Counted from the first letter of the stretch, positions 1-7,182 are shown. The stretch: 64,000 nucleotides of DNA from Streptomyces vilmorinianum (GCF_005517195.1 NZ_CP040244.1:624501-688500), one strand, 5' to 3'. Program-made: numbers and translations. The notes: generated by a model from the letters alone, not told the origin.

Positions 1-364
1 CGGCGTCTGGATCGGCGGCTTCGACCTGATCTTCGCCTGCCAGGACGTCCAGGCGGACCGCGCCCACGGCGTCCTGTCCGTCCCGGCCCGCTTCGGCGTT
101 CCGGCCGCGCTCTGGGGCGCGCGGGCCTCGGCGGTCGTCACGACCGGGCTGCTCGTCTGGTACGCGCTGGCGACGGACGCGGGGCTGTTCTTCTGGACCG
201 GTCTGGTGATCGTGGTGGCGGCGTTCTGCTACGAGCACACGATCGTGAAGCCGCACGACCTGTCCCGCCTGAACCGCGCGTTCTTCACCACGAACGGCTT
301 CATCGGGATCTCCCTCTTCGTGTGCGCGCTGCTCGACCTGCTGGTGCGCGGCCTGACCGTGTAG
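1..364 (+). CDS. mqnP: UbiA-type prenyltransferase, C-terminal part (menaquinone, MqnP-like)
   Basis: The gene enters from the left edge; 120 codons are visible, read from base 2 to the TAG at 362-364. The visible part has the UbiA-family pattern of an aspartate-rich stretch (FDLIFACQDVQADR) followed by hydrophobic membrane helices, and ends in a helix before the stop. UbiA proteins move a polyprenyl chain onto an aromatic acid in the membrane. The UbiX-like gene and mqnE downstream suggest the substrate is 1,4-dihydroxy-6-naphthoate in the futalosine menaquinone route. The symbol is inferred from context; a 4-hydroxybenzoate-type prenyltransferase of other role is the alternative. Confidence 0.85.
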   Translation, partial: GVWIGGFDLIFACQDVQADRAHGVLSVPARFGVPAALWGARASAVVTTGLLVWYALATDAGLFFWTGLVIVVAAFCYEHTIVKPHDLSRLNRAFFTTNGFIGISLFVCALLDLLVRGLTV

Positions 365-397
365 TTCGAACGGCCACCGTACGGACCCGCAGGTGTG

Positions 398-403
398 TAC
401 AGT
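398..403 (+). promoter_or_regulatory. -10 box TACAGT for a leaderless antitoxin mRNA
   Basis: TACAGT ends 6 bases before the ATG at 410, so transcription should begin at or next to the start codon. No Shine-Dalgarno sequence is present between the box and the ATG. No good -35 hexamer is visible. Inference from spacing only. Confidence 0.5.
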
Positions 404-409
404 TTCTTC

Positions 410-682
410 ATGGATACGTATCCGCTCGTGGAGGCCCGCAACCAGCTGGGACAGCTGGTGGGCCGGGTCCGCCACGGCCACGAACACATCCTCATCAGTG
501 AGTACGGGAAGCCGGCGGCGGCTCTCGTGCCGATAGACGAACTCGAGGAGCTCCAGCGCTTCCGGGACGAGGCGGACATCGCGGAGGCCAGGCGCCGCGA
601 GGCGGATCCCGGCGGGCCGCGGCTCGATCACGACGCGTTCATGGCACAGCTGGAGGCTGAGGACAGGCAGGCCGAACGGTGA
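410..682 (+). CDS. Phd/YefM-family antitoxin
   Basis: A 90-residue protein with the Phd/YefM N-terminal DNA-binding fold: MDTYPLVEARNQLGQLV followed by HILISEYGKPAAALVPIDELEEL. The family binds its own promoter and neutralises the partner toxin through a flexible acidic C-terminus, here residues about 50-90, rich in Asp, Glu and Arg. A GTG at 395 is in frame, but the TACAGT box overlaps it, so ATG 410 is preferred. The stop overlaps the toxin start in a GTGA junction, so the two are co-translated. The pair sits between the menaquinone prenyltransferase and the UbiX-like gene. Confidence 0.88.
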   Translation: MDTYPLVEARNQLGQLVGRVRHGHEHILISEYGKPAAALVPIDELEELQRFRDEADIAEARRREADPGGPRLDHDAFMAQLEAEDRQAER

Positions 683-930
683 GCCGTGTCGTGGTCTGGG
701 AGCACCTGGCGATGCAGGAGTTCCGCCGACTGCGCGAGGCCGATCCCGTCGGCGCGAAGGCGTGCGCGGCAGCCATTCGGGTGCTGGCCGAGGAGCCGCG
801 TCCGGGCGAGGCGCGCGCTTTGGGGGGATCCGGCTATTACCGGCTGCCGGTAGGGGATTGGCGGGTGCTGTACCGCCCGGACGATGCGTCCGTCACGGTG
901 TACGTCGTCAAAGTCGGCAAGGCAGCCTGA
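679..930 (+). CDS. RelE/ParE-family toxin
   Basis: An 83-residue RelE/ParE-superfamily protein: VVVWEHLAMQEFRRL at the N-terminus, then the family core GSGYYRLPVGDWRVLYRP and a final V-x-V-x-x-VG strand. RelE toxins cut mRNA on the ribosome; ParE members poison gyrase. The Arg residues of YYRLPVGDWRVLYR favour a RelE-like nuclease, but this is not proven. It starts at GTG 679 inside the antitoxin stop and ends 39 bp before the UbiX-like gene. Confidence 0.88.
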   Translation: MSRVVVWEHLAMQEFRRLREADPVGAKACAAAIRVLAEEPRPGEARALGGSGYYRLPVGDWRVLYRPDDASVTVYVVKVGKAA

Positions 931-956
931 GTAAGGCCGCCCTCCACGCCGCCGGA

Positions 957-962
957 TAGGCT
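957..962 (+). promoter_or_regulatory. -10 box TAGGCT, leaderless start of the UbiX-like gene
   Basis: TAGGCT lies 7 bases before the GTG at 970 and there is no ribosome binding site in between. This suggests the UbiX-like gene has its own promoter, separate from the toxin-antitoxin pair in front of it. No clear -35 was found. Confidence 0.45.
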
Positions 963-969
963 CGTCGGC

Positions 970-1650
970 GTGGAGCCGGTAGAGAAACAGCAGCGTCGTC
1001 CCTGGGTGGTCGGGGTGTCCGGGGCGTCAGGGACCCCGTACGCCGCCGCCGTCCTGAGGGGGCTGCTCGCAGCGGGGGAGAGCGTCGATCTGGTCGTCTC
1101 GCGGGCGTCGAGGCTGACGCTGCTCGACGAGACCGGGATCGCCTTCCGGGATGCCCACTGGCGCGAGGACCTCGCGCAGTGGCTCGCGCGGGGCGCGGAC
1201 GGGAAGCCCGGCACCTTCGAGGTGGACGTCGACGACGTGCGGTACTGGGCCGCCGGGGATCTGGCCGCGGGGCCGTCCTCGGGGTCGTACCCCGTCAAGG
1301 GGATGCTGATCGTTCCCGCGTCGACCGCCTCGGTGGCGGGTGTGGCGCTGGGGCTTTCGAAGGACCTGTTGCAGCGGGCGGCGAGCGTGACGCTCAAGGA
1401 GCGGCGGCCGCTGGTGGTCGCGGTGCGGGAGACCCCGCTGAACGGGCAGACGCTGAAGCACCTGGTGGCGCTGGACGAGGCGGGCGCCGTGGTGCTGCCC
1501 GCCTCTCCGGCGTTCTACGCGGGGGCGACGCACATCCAGGATCTGGTGGACTTCGTCGCCGGGCGGGTGCTCGACGCGGCAGGGGTGCCGCACCGGCTGT
1601 ACCGCCGCTGGGAGGGGGAGCTCGGTGGGGCTTCCTCCCGGGGGGATTAG
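970..1650 (+). CDS. UbiX-family flavin prenyltransferase (menaquinone branch)
   Basis: A 226-residue flavoprotein of the UbiX/Pad1 family. It opens with WVVGVSGASGTPYAAAVLRGL, the FMN-binding SGASG loop, and keeps PCS-like residues near 110-130 (SYPVKGMLIVPASTASVAG) and a KERRPLVVAVRETPLN stretch typical of UbiX. These enzymes attach dimethylallyl to FMN to make the prenylated cofactor of UbiD decarboxylases. Here the partner would be the UbiD-like enzyme that decarboxylates prenylated dihydroxynaphthoate. At 226 residues it is slightly longer than the usual 190-200. Its TAG overlaps the stop of a small opposite-strand gene. Confidence 0.93.
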   Translation: MEPVEKQQRRPWVVGVSGASGTPYAAAVLRGLLAAGESVDLVVSRASRLTLLDETGIAFRDAHWREDLAQWLARGADGKPGTFEVDVDDVRYWAAGDLAAGPSSGSYPVKGMLIVPASTASVAGVALGLSKDLLQRAASVTLKERRPLVVAVRETPLNGQTLKHLVALDEAGAVVLPASPAFYAGATHIQDLVDFVAGRVLDAAGVPHRLYRRWEGELGGASSRGD

Positions 1651-1781
1651 CGCTTCTTGGAGGCGCGCTTCTTCTCGGCGCGCTTCGAAGCGGACGGCTG
1701 GTGGGCACGCGAGCGGTTGGCCAGGTCCTGCAGCTCGCGCATACGGGCGTAGGCCATCTCGATCGTGTACACGGTGAACAC
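1647..1781 (-). CDS. Small basic protein, 44 residues (hypothetical)
   Basis: Read on the minus strand from GTG 1781 to the TAA at 1649-1647. The product starts with FTVYTIEMAYARMRELQDLANRS and ends in a Lys/Arg-rich tail (KRAEKKRASKKR). An AGGAG lies only 2 bases from GTG 1781, so a second in-frame GTG at 1772, with 11-base spacing, is a possible start. Coding character is supported by strong codon bias, a clean amphipathic helix and a basic tail. The stop overlaps the UbiX-like stop by 4 bp. The function is unknown; a nucleic-acid-binding role is only suggested by the charge. Confidence 0.6.
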   Translation of the reverse strand: MFTVYTIEMAYARMRELQDLANRSRAHQPSASKRAEKKRASKKR

Positions 1782-1818
1782 CACTCCTGAAAGATCGTCT
1801 TTGATCAACTGAAAGATT

Positions 1819-1838
1819 CACAGGGTGTCGCCCCTGTG
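1819..1838. promoter_or_regulatory. Inverted repeat, CACAGGG-6-CCCTGTG
   Basis: A perfect 7-bp inverted repeat with a 6-base centre lies between the small minus-strand gene and the Lrp-type regulator. It could be an operator for the divergent pair, possibly for the regulator itself. Position is the only support. Confidence 0.4.
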
Positions 1839-1842
1839 TACC

Positions 1843-1859
1843 TTAGATTCTATACCTAA
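1843..1859. promoter_or_regulatory. AT-rich partial palindrome TTAG...CTAA, possible Lrp box
   Basis: TTAGATTCTATACCTAA has matching TTAG/CTAA ends and an AT-rich centre, the general look of Lrp/AsnC sites. It lies 38 bp before the regulator start and overlaps possible -10 sequences (TAGATT, TATACC). Autoregulation is inferred. Confidence 0.4.
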
Positions 1860-1897
1860 ACTCGCGGTATCGCTGGACAATGGAAGGCTTCGTACCT

Positions 1898-2353
1898 ATG
1901 GACGCCGTGGACAGGCAGCTCATCCAGGCTCTGCGCGAGAACGGCAGGGCTTCGTACGCCGAACTCGGCCGGCTCGTCGGGCTCTCCGGCCCCTCCGTCA
2001 CCGACCGCATCAACCGTCTGGAGGCGGCCGGGGTCATCACCGGCTACCGCGCGACGGTCGACGCGGCCTCGCTCGGCCTCGGCGTCACCGCCCTCATCGG
2101 CATCTCCCTCTCCGACGCCGCCGACCACGAGGACGTGGCGCGCCGCCTGAAGGACCTCGCCGAGATCGAGGACTGCTGGTTCATCGCGGGCGACGACTCG
2201 TACATGCTCAAGGTGCGGGCGAGCGACGTCGACGGGCTGGAGAAGACGATCCGCCGGCTCTCCGGCACCAAGGGCGTCTCCCGCACCCGTACGACGATCG
2301 TGCTCTCCACCAAGTGGGAGAACCGGGTCGGGGATCTCCCCGAAGAGGGCTGA
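1898..2353 (+). CDS. Lrp/AsnC-family transcriptional regulator
   Basis: A 151-residue protein with the standard Lrp/AsnC layout: an N-terminal helix-turn-helix (MDAVDRQLIQALRENGRASYAELGRLVGLS) and a C-terminal RAM ligand domain. ATG 1898 is chosen because GGAAGG at 1882-1887 stands 10 bases in front and family members begin MDxxDRxL; an in-frame ATG at 1880 is less likely. Members sense amino acids or other small molecules. It lies 51 bp before mqnE and may control it, since its job would fit the switch of chorismate-derived precursors into menaquinone. Confidence 0.93.
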   Translation: MDAVDRQLIQALRENGRASYAELGRLVGLSGPSVTDRINRLEAAGVITGYRATVDAASLGLGVTALIGISLSDAADHEDVARRLKDLAEIEDCWFIAGDDSYMLKVRASDVDGLEKTIRRLSGTKGVSRTRTTIVLSTKWENRVGDLPEEG

Positions 2354-2404
2354 GAGTACGGTGGGTGGAGCCTGAAACACGTCAGACATGGGAGGCGGCC
2401 GTAC

Positions 2405-3568
2405 ATGGACGCGGGACTCAAGCGCGACCTTGAGCAGAAGGTCCGTTCCGGAGAGCGGCTGAGCCGGGAGGACGGCATCGCTCTCTACGAGTCCGACGAC
2501 CTGGCCTGGCTCGGCGGCCTGGCCCACGAGGTCAGGACCCGCAAGAACGGTGACGTCGTCCACTTCAACGTCAACCGTCACCTCAACATGACGAACGTGT
2601 GCACCGCCTCCTGCGCGTACTGCTCGTTCCAGCGCAAGCCGGGCGAGAAGGACGCGTACACGATGCGCATCGAGGAGGCCGTCCGCCTCGCCAAGGCGAT
2701 GGAGAACGAGAACCTCACCGAGCTGCACATCGTCAACGGGCTCCACCCCAACCTGCCCTGGCGCTACTACCCGCGCTCCCTCTCGGAGCTGAAGAAGGCG
2801 CTGCCGAACGTCTCGCTGAAGGCGTTCACGGCGACCGAGATCCACCACTTCGAGACGATCTCGGGCATGTCGGCCTCCGACATCCTCGACGAGCTGATCG
2901 AGGCCGGTCTGGAGTCCCTCACCGGCGGTGGCGCGGAGATCTTCGACTGGGAGGTCCGCCGGCACATCGTGGACCACCGCACGCACTGGGAGGACTGGTC
3001 CCGGATCCACCGCCTCGCGCACGCGAAGGGGCTCAAGACCCCCTCGACGATGCTGTACGGGCACATCGAGGAGCCCCGTCACCGCGTCGACCACGTGCTG
3101 CGGCTGCGTGAGCTCCAGGACGAGACCGGCGGCTTCCAGGTCTTCATCCCGCTGCGCTACCAGCACGACTTCGTGGATATGAAGGACGGCAAGGTCCGCA
3201 ACAAGCTCCAGGCCCGCACCACCATGGCGACCGGCGCCGAGGCCCTGAAGACCTTCGCGGTCTCGCGGCTGCTGTTCGACAACGTGCCGCACGTCAAGGT
3301 CTTCTGGGTCATGCACGGCATCCAGACCGCCCAGCTCGCGCTTCAGCACGGTGCGGACGACATGGACGGCTCGGTCGTCGAGTACAAGATCACGCACGAC
3401 GCCGACAACTACGGCACGCCGAACAAGCTCACCCGTGACGACCTGCTCGAACTGATCCGGGACGCCGGCTTCCGCCCGGTGGAGCGCAACACGCGCTACG
3501 AGATCATCCGCGAGTACCCGGGGCCCGACGCGGACCGCCGCGAGTCGCCCCAGCCGATGCGGGTCTGA
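2405..3568 (+). CDS. mqnE: Aminofutalosine synthase MqnE (radical SAM)
   Basis: A 387-residue radical SAM enzyme with the cluster motif C66-x3-C70-x2-C73 (NVCTASCAYCSF) and the conserved HIVNGLHP and ALxxxTAxEIHHF segments of the MqnE/MqnC/CofH group. MqnE joins 3-[(1-carboxyvinyl)oxy]benzoate to the adenosyl group of SAM, giving 6-amino-6-deoxyfutalosine in menaquinone synthesis. MqnE rather than MqnC is chosen from the length and the neighbouring late menaquinone genes. GGAGGCGG precedes the ATG. A GNAT gene follows after 10 bp, probably in the same transcript. Confidence 0.92.
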   Translation: MDAGLKRDLEQKVRSGERLSREDGIALYESDDLAWLGGLAHEVRTRKNGDVVHFNVNRHLNMTNVCTASCAYCSFQRKPGEKDAYTMRIEEAVRLAKAMENENLTELHIVNGLHPNLPWRYYPRSLSELKKALPNVSLKAFTATEIHHFETISGMSASDILDELIEAGLESLTGGGAEIFDWEVRRHIVDHRTHWEDWSRIHRLAHAKGLKTPSTMLYGHIEEPRHRVDHVLRLRELQDETGGFQVFIPLRYQHDFVDMKDGKVRNKLQARTTMATGAEALKTFAVSRLLFDNVPHVKVFWVMHGIQTAQLALQHGADDMDGSVVEYKITHDADNYGTPNKLTRDDLLELIRDAGFRPVERNTRYEIIREYPGPDADRRESPQPMRV

Positions 3569-3578
3569 GACCGGTCCC

Positions 3579-4103
3579 ATGGCGCTCACGTTCGCACTCG
3601 ACCCCCCGATCACCCCTGCCCTGCGCGACGGCGTCCTGCGCCTGTGGGCGGACGTGTCCAACGCGGGCGGCGCCGTCGGCTTCGTCCCGCCGGTGACCGC
3701 CGACGAGATCCGGCCGGAGCTCGTCAAGCACCTCGTCGCGATGGCCGAGGGACGGATGCGGCTCGTCGTCGGGTACGAGGAGGACGGCACCGTCGCCGCC
3801 ACCTCCTTCGTCGCGTACAACACGCACCGGCTGATGAAGCACTGGGTGTGGCTGTACACGGTGATGGTCCACCCCTCCCACCAGGGCAAGGGCTACGGGC
3901 GCGACCTGATGGCCGCCGTCGAGGACGCGGTGCGCGGCTTCGACGGGATCGAGGCGATACGGCTCACCTGCCGGGGCGGCACGGGCGTCGACCGCTTCTA
4001 CGCCTCCTGCGGCTACAAGGAGGTCGGGCGGGTGCCCGGCGCGATCCGGGTGGCCGAGGGGGACGACCGCGACGACATCTTCATGCTGCTCCCGCTGAAT
4101 TGA
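3579..4103 (+). CDS. GNAT-family N-acetyltransferase
   Basis: A 174-residue GNAT protein. Beta-strand 4 and the acetyl-CoA loop are visible as VWLYTVMVHPSHQGKGYGRDLM (Q/R-x-x-G-x-G/A), and FYASCGYKEVGRVPGAI is the usual C-terminal FYxxxGF segment. The substrate is unknown. It lies 10 bp after mqnE, likely co-transcribed, but no menaquinone role is known for it. Confidence 0.88.
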   Translation: MALTFALDPPITPALRDGVLRLWADVSNAGGAVGFVPPVTADEIRPELVKHLVAMAEGRMRLVVGYEEDGTVAATSFVAYNTHRLMKHWVWLYTVMVHPSHQGKGYGRDLMAAVEDAVRGFDGIEAIRLTCRGGTGVDRFYASCGYKEVGRVPGAIRVAEGDDRDDIFMLLPLN

Positions 4104-4163
4104 TCACGTTTGCCCCGTGCTTCACTGGTCGGGCGAATCCGTACGACAGAGAAAGGGGCCGTC

Positions 4164-4466
4164 GTGTCCGAGAACGGGACGAGCAACGGGACGGGCGCAG
4201 CCACCCTCCGGTACACCCTCATGCGCATCGGCATCTTCGCCGGCTGCTTCCTCGCGCTCTGGGGGCTCGTCTACCTCGGCGTGCTGCCGAGCGGCCTCGG
4301 CGACTCCAACCTGCTGTGGGTGCTCCTCCTCTCCATCGTCATCTCCGCGCCGCTCAGCTTCGTGCTGCTGCGCAGGCAGCGGGACGCGATGTCCGAGCAG
4401 ATCGTGTCCAAGGTGGACCGGGCGAAGGGGCGTCTCGAGGCCAACCGGGCCCGCGAGGACGCGTAA
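4164..4466 (+). CDS. DUF4229 small membrane protein
   Basis: A 100-residue protein with two predicted membrane helices (LMRIGIFAGCFLALWGLVYLG and LLWVLLLSIVISAPLSFVLL), then a charged cytosolic tail (RRQRDAMSEQIVSKVDRAKGRLEANRAREDA). This matches the DUF4229 family common in Streptomyces near menaquinone genes. GTG 4164 is chosen because AAAGGGG lies 6 bases in front; longer starts upstream lack a site. Function unknown. Confidence 0.85.
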   Translation: MSENGTSNGTGAATLRYTLMRIGIFAGCFLALWGLVYLGVLPSGLGDSNLLWVLLLSIVISAPLSFVLLRRQRDAMSEQIVSKVDRAKGRLEANRAREDA

Positions 4467-4483
4467 GGTTCATCACAGACGAC

Positions 4484-4524
4484 ACACCCCGATCGGGAGC
4501 TTCGAAGGCTCCTGAGCGGGGTGT
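4484..4524 (+). terminator. Hairpin terminator after the mqnE-DUF4229 genes
   Basis: ACACCCCG (4484-4491) pairs with CGGGGTGT (4517-4524), and an inner GGAGC/GCTCC stem closes a TTCGAAG loop. It lies 18 bp after the DUF4229 stop. A short T-rich stretch follows. Confidence 0.7.
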
Positions 4525-4559
4525 TCTGCGTTTCGGAGGTCCAGGCGGCACCCGAGCAC

Positions 4560-4588
4560 CTCAAAGAAGGGCTTTGAGCTTCTCAAAG
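4560..4588. promoter_or_regulatory. Three CTCAAAG half-sites over the symporter leader promoter
   Basis: CTCAAAG occurs at 4560-4566 and 4582-4588, with its complement CTTTGAG at 4572-4578. The last two form the palindrome CTTTGAGCTTCTCAAAG. This overlaps a possible -35 (TTGAGC, 4574-4579) placed 17 bp before a possible -10 (TTAACG, 4597-4602). The arrangement looks like a repressor operator on the promoter of the leader peptide and symporter. Confidence 0.55.
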
Positions 4589-4610
4589 TTCAAGTGTTAA
4601 CGTGTCCGGC

Positions 4611-4718
4611 GTGAAGACAGCCGTGCGCCTCCCCGATGCCGTGAGCATTCCGCTCGTGGCGCGCCGGCATGTCGATCTGTGCCGCTGTATGTCCGCGGTC
4701 TGTTGCCGCGAGCTCTGA
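4611..4718 (+). CDS. Cysteine-rich leader peptide, 35 residues
   Basis: GTG 4611 opens a 35-codon frame whose product includes VARRHVDLCRCMSAVCC and then REL before TGA. It has four Cys codons in nine, preceded by the R-R-H-V-D-L block seen in short actinobacterial leader peptides found upstream of sulfur-assimilation genes. In mycobacteria, Cys-rich leader frames act as cysteine-responsive attenuators, and that is the likely role here: ribosome stalling at the Cys codons when cysteine is short, controlling the cystine-type symporter that starts 81 bp later. The start lies 8 bases after a -10-like TTAACG, so the message is probably leaderless. The motif is recognised from memory of the class, not by a search. 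Confidence 0.72.
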   Translation: MKTAVRLPDAVSIPLVARRHVDLCRCMSAVCCREL

Positions 4719-4733
4719 CCCCGGCATCATGCA

Positions 4734-4761
4734 GCGGTACCGCCTGAGCGCGGTGTACCGC
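4734..4761 (+). promoter_or_regulatory. Hairpin between leader peptide and symporter (possible attenuator)
   Basis: GCGGTAC (4734-4740) pairs with GTACCGC (4755-4761), 15 bases after the leader stop. GCGGTACCGC at 4734-4743 is also self-complementary, so two alternative folds exist. It has no T-tract, so if it attenuates it may act on translation or through Rho. Confidence 0.4.
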
Positions 4762-4799
4762 ACCCCCGTCCCGTATGTTCCGATACGCACCTGTGGAGT

Positions 4800-6125
4800 G
4801 TGTCTGTGTCCGCGTCCGCGTCCACGCCGGAGACGAAGTCCCCGACTTCCTCCCGCATACCGAAGATCCCCTTCTGGGCCCAGATCGTCGCCGGTCTCGT
4901 GCTCGGTGTCCTGCTCGGCTGGCTCGCCCGCAGCCAGGACGTCAGCTGGCTCAAGCAGACCCTGGAGCAGGTCGGCGGCATCTTCGTCCAGCTCCTGAAG
5001 CTGGCCGTCGCGCCGCTCGTCTTCTTCGCGATCCTGGTGTCGATCACCAACCTGCGCAAGGTCAACAACGCTGCCCGGCTGGCCGGCCAGACGCTCATCT
5101 GGTTCATGATCACGTCCCTGATCGCCGTCGGCATCGGCCTCACGATCGGCCTGATCACCAACCCCGGCGCCGGCGCCGGAGTCACGACGCAGGACGCCAA
5201 GCTGCCCGAGAACAAGGGCAGCTGGATCGACTTCCTCACCGGCATCATCCCGACGGACGTCATCACGCCGTTCACCGAGCTGAACGTGCTGCAGATCGTC
5301 TTCATGGCCGCCGTCGCCGGTGTCGCCGCCCTCAAGATCGGCGAGCGGGCCCAGCCGATCCTCAACTTCTCCGAGTCCGTCCTGGAGCTGCTGCAGAAGG
5401 CGCTGTGGTGGGTCATCCGCCTCGCCCCGATCGGCACCGTCGGCCTCATCGGCAAGGCCATCGCCAACTACGGATGGGACCTGATCGGCAAGTACGCCAC
5501 CTTCACCGCCGACATCTACATCGGCTGCGCCATCGTCCTCTTCGGCGTCTACCCGCTGCTCCTCGCGACGGTCGCCAAGGTCAGCCCGCTCCAGTTCTTC
5601 AAGGGCGCCTGGCCGGCCATCCAGCTGGCCTTCGTCTCCCGCTCCTCGGTCGGCACGATGCCGCTCACCCAGAAGGTCACCGAGCGCCTCGGCGTCCCGA
5701 AGGAGTACGCCTCCTTCGCCGTCCCGTTCGGCGCCACGACGAAGATGGACGGCTGCGCCGCGATCTACCCGGCGCTGGCCGCGATCTTCATCGCGCAGAT
5801 CTTCGACGTGCAGCTGGGCCTCAAGGAGTACCTGCTGATCGTCTTCGTCTCCGTGGTCGGCTCCGCCGCCACCGCCGGTCTGACCGGGGCGACGGTCATG
5901 CTGACGCTGACGCTCTCGGCCCTGGGTCTCCCGCTGGAGGGCGTGGGTCTGCTGATGGCGATCGACCCGATCCTCGACATGGTCCGTACGGCCACGAACG
6001 TCGCCGGCCAGGCGCTGGTCCCGGTCGTCGTCGCCGCCCGCGAGAAGATCCTGGACGTCGACGCGTACAACGCGGCCTCGTCCTCCCCGGTCGACGAGCG
6101 CGAGCCGGTGGCCGTCGCCGCCTGA
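4800..6125 (+). CDS. Dicarboxylate/amino acid:cation symporter, possibly cystine uptake (TcyP-like)
   Basis: A 441-residue membrane protein of the DAACS (GltP/DctA/TcyP) family. Helical hairpin 1 carries SRSSVGTMPLTQKV and transmembrane 7 carries TTKMDGCAAIYPALAAIFIAQ, equivalent to the SSSxT and NMDGT motifs; the exact NMDGT is changed to KMDGC. The family imports glutamate, dicarboxylates or cystine with Na+ or H+. The Cys-rich leader peptide in front argues for cystine. A GTG start at 4800 is used; GTG 4806 is also possible. A strong hairpin follows the stop. Confidence 0.88.
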   Translation: MSVSASASTPETKSPTSSRIPKIPFWAQIVAGLVLGVLLGWLARSQDVSWLKQTLEQVGGIFVQLLKLAVAPLVFFAILVSITNLRKVNNAARLAGQTLIWFMITSLIAVGIGLTIGLITNPGAGAGVTTQDAKLPENKGSWIDFLTGIIPTDVITPFTELNVLQIVFMAAVAGVAALKIGERAQPILNFSESVLELLQKALWWVIRLAPIGTVGLIGKAIANYGWDLIGKYATFTADIYIGCAIVLFGVYPLLLATVAKVSPLQFFKGAWPAIQLAFVSRSSVGTMPLTQKVTERLGVPKEYASFAVPFGATTKMDGCAAIYPALAAIFIAQIFDVQLGLKEYLLIVFVSVVGSAATAGLTGATVMLTLTLSALGLPLEGVGLLMAIDPILDMVRTATNVAGQALVPVVVAAREKILDVDAYNAASSSPVDEREPVAVAA

Positions 6126-6155
6126 TCGTCGCCGCGTAGCTCCACGTGCACGCCT

Positions 6156-6190
6156 GATGCCCATGTCCCCGGTGCGGGGGCATGGGCATC
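6156..6190 (+). terminator. Hairpin terminator after the symporter
   Basis: GATGCCCATG (6156-6165) pairs perfectly with CATGGGCATC (6181-6190), and inner CCCC/GGGG extends the stem. It lies between convergent genes and can stop both. Confidence 0.8.
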
Positions 6191-6256
6191 ACGTCGTCAG
6201 CCACCAGCCGGCCCTGTCGGCGGGCCGGCTCGTCCTGTGGTCGCGCGGGCGCCGCC

Positions 6257-6826
6257 CTATGGGTGGTAGAGCTCTCGGGCACGGGCGGAGTCGATGGACC
6301 CGTCCTGGGGCAGGTGCAGGAAGTAGTCCAGCTGCCACGCCTGCGCCATGCCGGCTTGGCGGTTGGTGGTGGTCACCCAGGGCGGGTAGACGCGGAAGGC
6401 TCGCTTCCCACCGGAACCGTTCGCCGACACGACGTCGTGCCGGCGGAGCGCGTCCATGGGAATGACGAACTGGCCGAGGTGGTGCTGGTCGCGGGTGCTG
6501 ATGACGAAGAGGTCGACGGGGTCCGTCGCGTCGAAGGGCTGGATGGGCCCGCCCGGGGCCCTCTTCCATACGGTGACGAACTGGCCGACCTTGGTGGGGG
6601 TCGTCCTGGCCGCGCGGAATCGGACGGAGAGTCCGTCGAGGGTGAACGCGTGGGCGGCGTACGCGGCACTCTCGGCTTCGGGGACCGGCTGCGAGCAGGT
6701 GAACCCGCAGGGGTCGTAGACGAGGGCCTTCGCCGCGAGGAGATCACTGTGGGCCGGGGCGGTGTCCGGCCACGGTGTGAATCCGGTGGGGTGGAGATCG
6801 GATGAGTGCTCGCGGTTCGTCGCCAT
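6257..6826 (-). CDS. MepB family protein
   Basis: A 189-residue protein matching the MepB family by its pattern: YDPCGFTC near residue 38, VRFRAARTTPTKVGQFVTVWKR in the centre, and DLFVISTRDQHHLGQFVIPMDALRRHDVVS towards the C-terminus. MepB proteins are small soluble proteins of uncertain biochemical role, named from the staphylococcal mepRAB operon. No partner gene is close. It ends 67 bp after the symporter terminator and converges with it. Confidence 0.82.
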   Translation of the reverse strand: MATNREHSSDLHPTGFTPWPDTAPAHSDLLAAKALVYDPCGFTCSQPVPEAESAAYAAHAFTLDGLSVRFRAARTTPTKVGQFVTVWKRAPGGPIQPFDATDPVDLFVISTRDQHHLGQFVIPMDALRRHDVVSANGSGGKRAFRVYPPWVTTTNRQAGMAQAWQLDYFLHLPQDGSIDSARARELYHP

Positions 6827-6888
6827 TCGTTCACCCTGTCACGAAGGCACGGCGGGCCGGACCTTCGAAGGCGTCGCCGTCCGGCGGA

Positions 6889-7182
6889 TCACGCTTCGGG
6901 GTCGAGGGTCCGGAGGTCGTAGAGGTAGGAGCGATCGTTCTTGAAGCTGCGCCAGACGGTGGCAGGGGGTTCGGGTTCGTCGGCGTGGCTGTCGAGGGGA
7001 TGGGCGGTGACGAGGCCGTCGGCGATCTCGCAGTGCCAGCCGTCGGCCGGCGACCAGACGCACCGCACGTTCCCGTCCGTTCGGCGGTAGGCGGGGCGGC
7101 CGTTGTGCTCGCCGTCGCGCTCGAAGCGGTAGCGGAGCCCGTCGATGTGGCGCACGAAGGTGAAGGATGCGAGTGCCGTCAT
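6889..7182 (-). CDS. Hypothetical protein, 97 residues
   Basis: A small soluble protein beginning MTALASFTFVRHIDGLRYRFERDGEHNGRPAYRRTDG, with many aromatic and charged residues and a WSPADGWHCEIADG segment. The codon bias is that of a real gene. I do not recognise the family. It lies between the MepB gene and a small membrane protein, all on the minus strand with gaps of 62 and 39 bp. Confidence 0.65.
   Translation of the reverse strand: MTALASFTFVRHIDGLRYRFERDGEHNGRPAYRRTDGNVRCVWSPADGWHCEIADGLVTAHPLDSHADEPEPPATVWRSFKNDRSYLYDLRTLDPEA

Noticed and set aside
2371..2386. CCTGAAACACGTCAGA, a near match to the regulon operator before mqnE
   Set aside because: The arms are spaced one base short and the left half is wrong. 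The site lies before a menaquinone gene, outside the catabolic set.
4669..4998. 109-codon frame through the leader peptide and symporter start
   Set aside because: It is an overlapping frame with low-complexity Arg/Pro/Ser sequence; the leader frame 4611-4718 and the symporter explain the region better.
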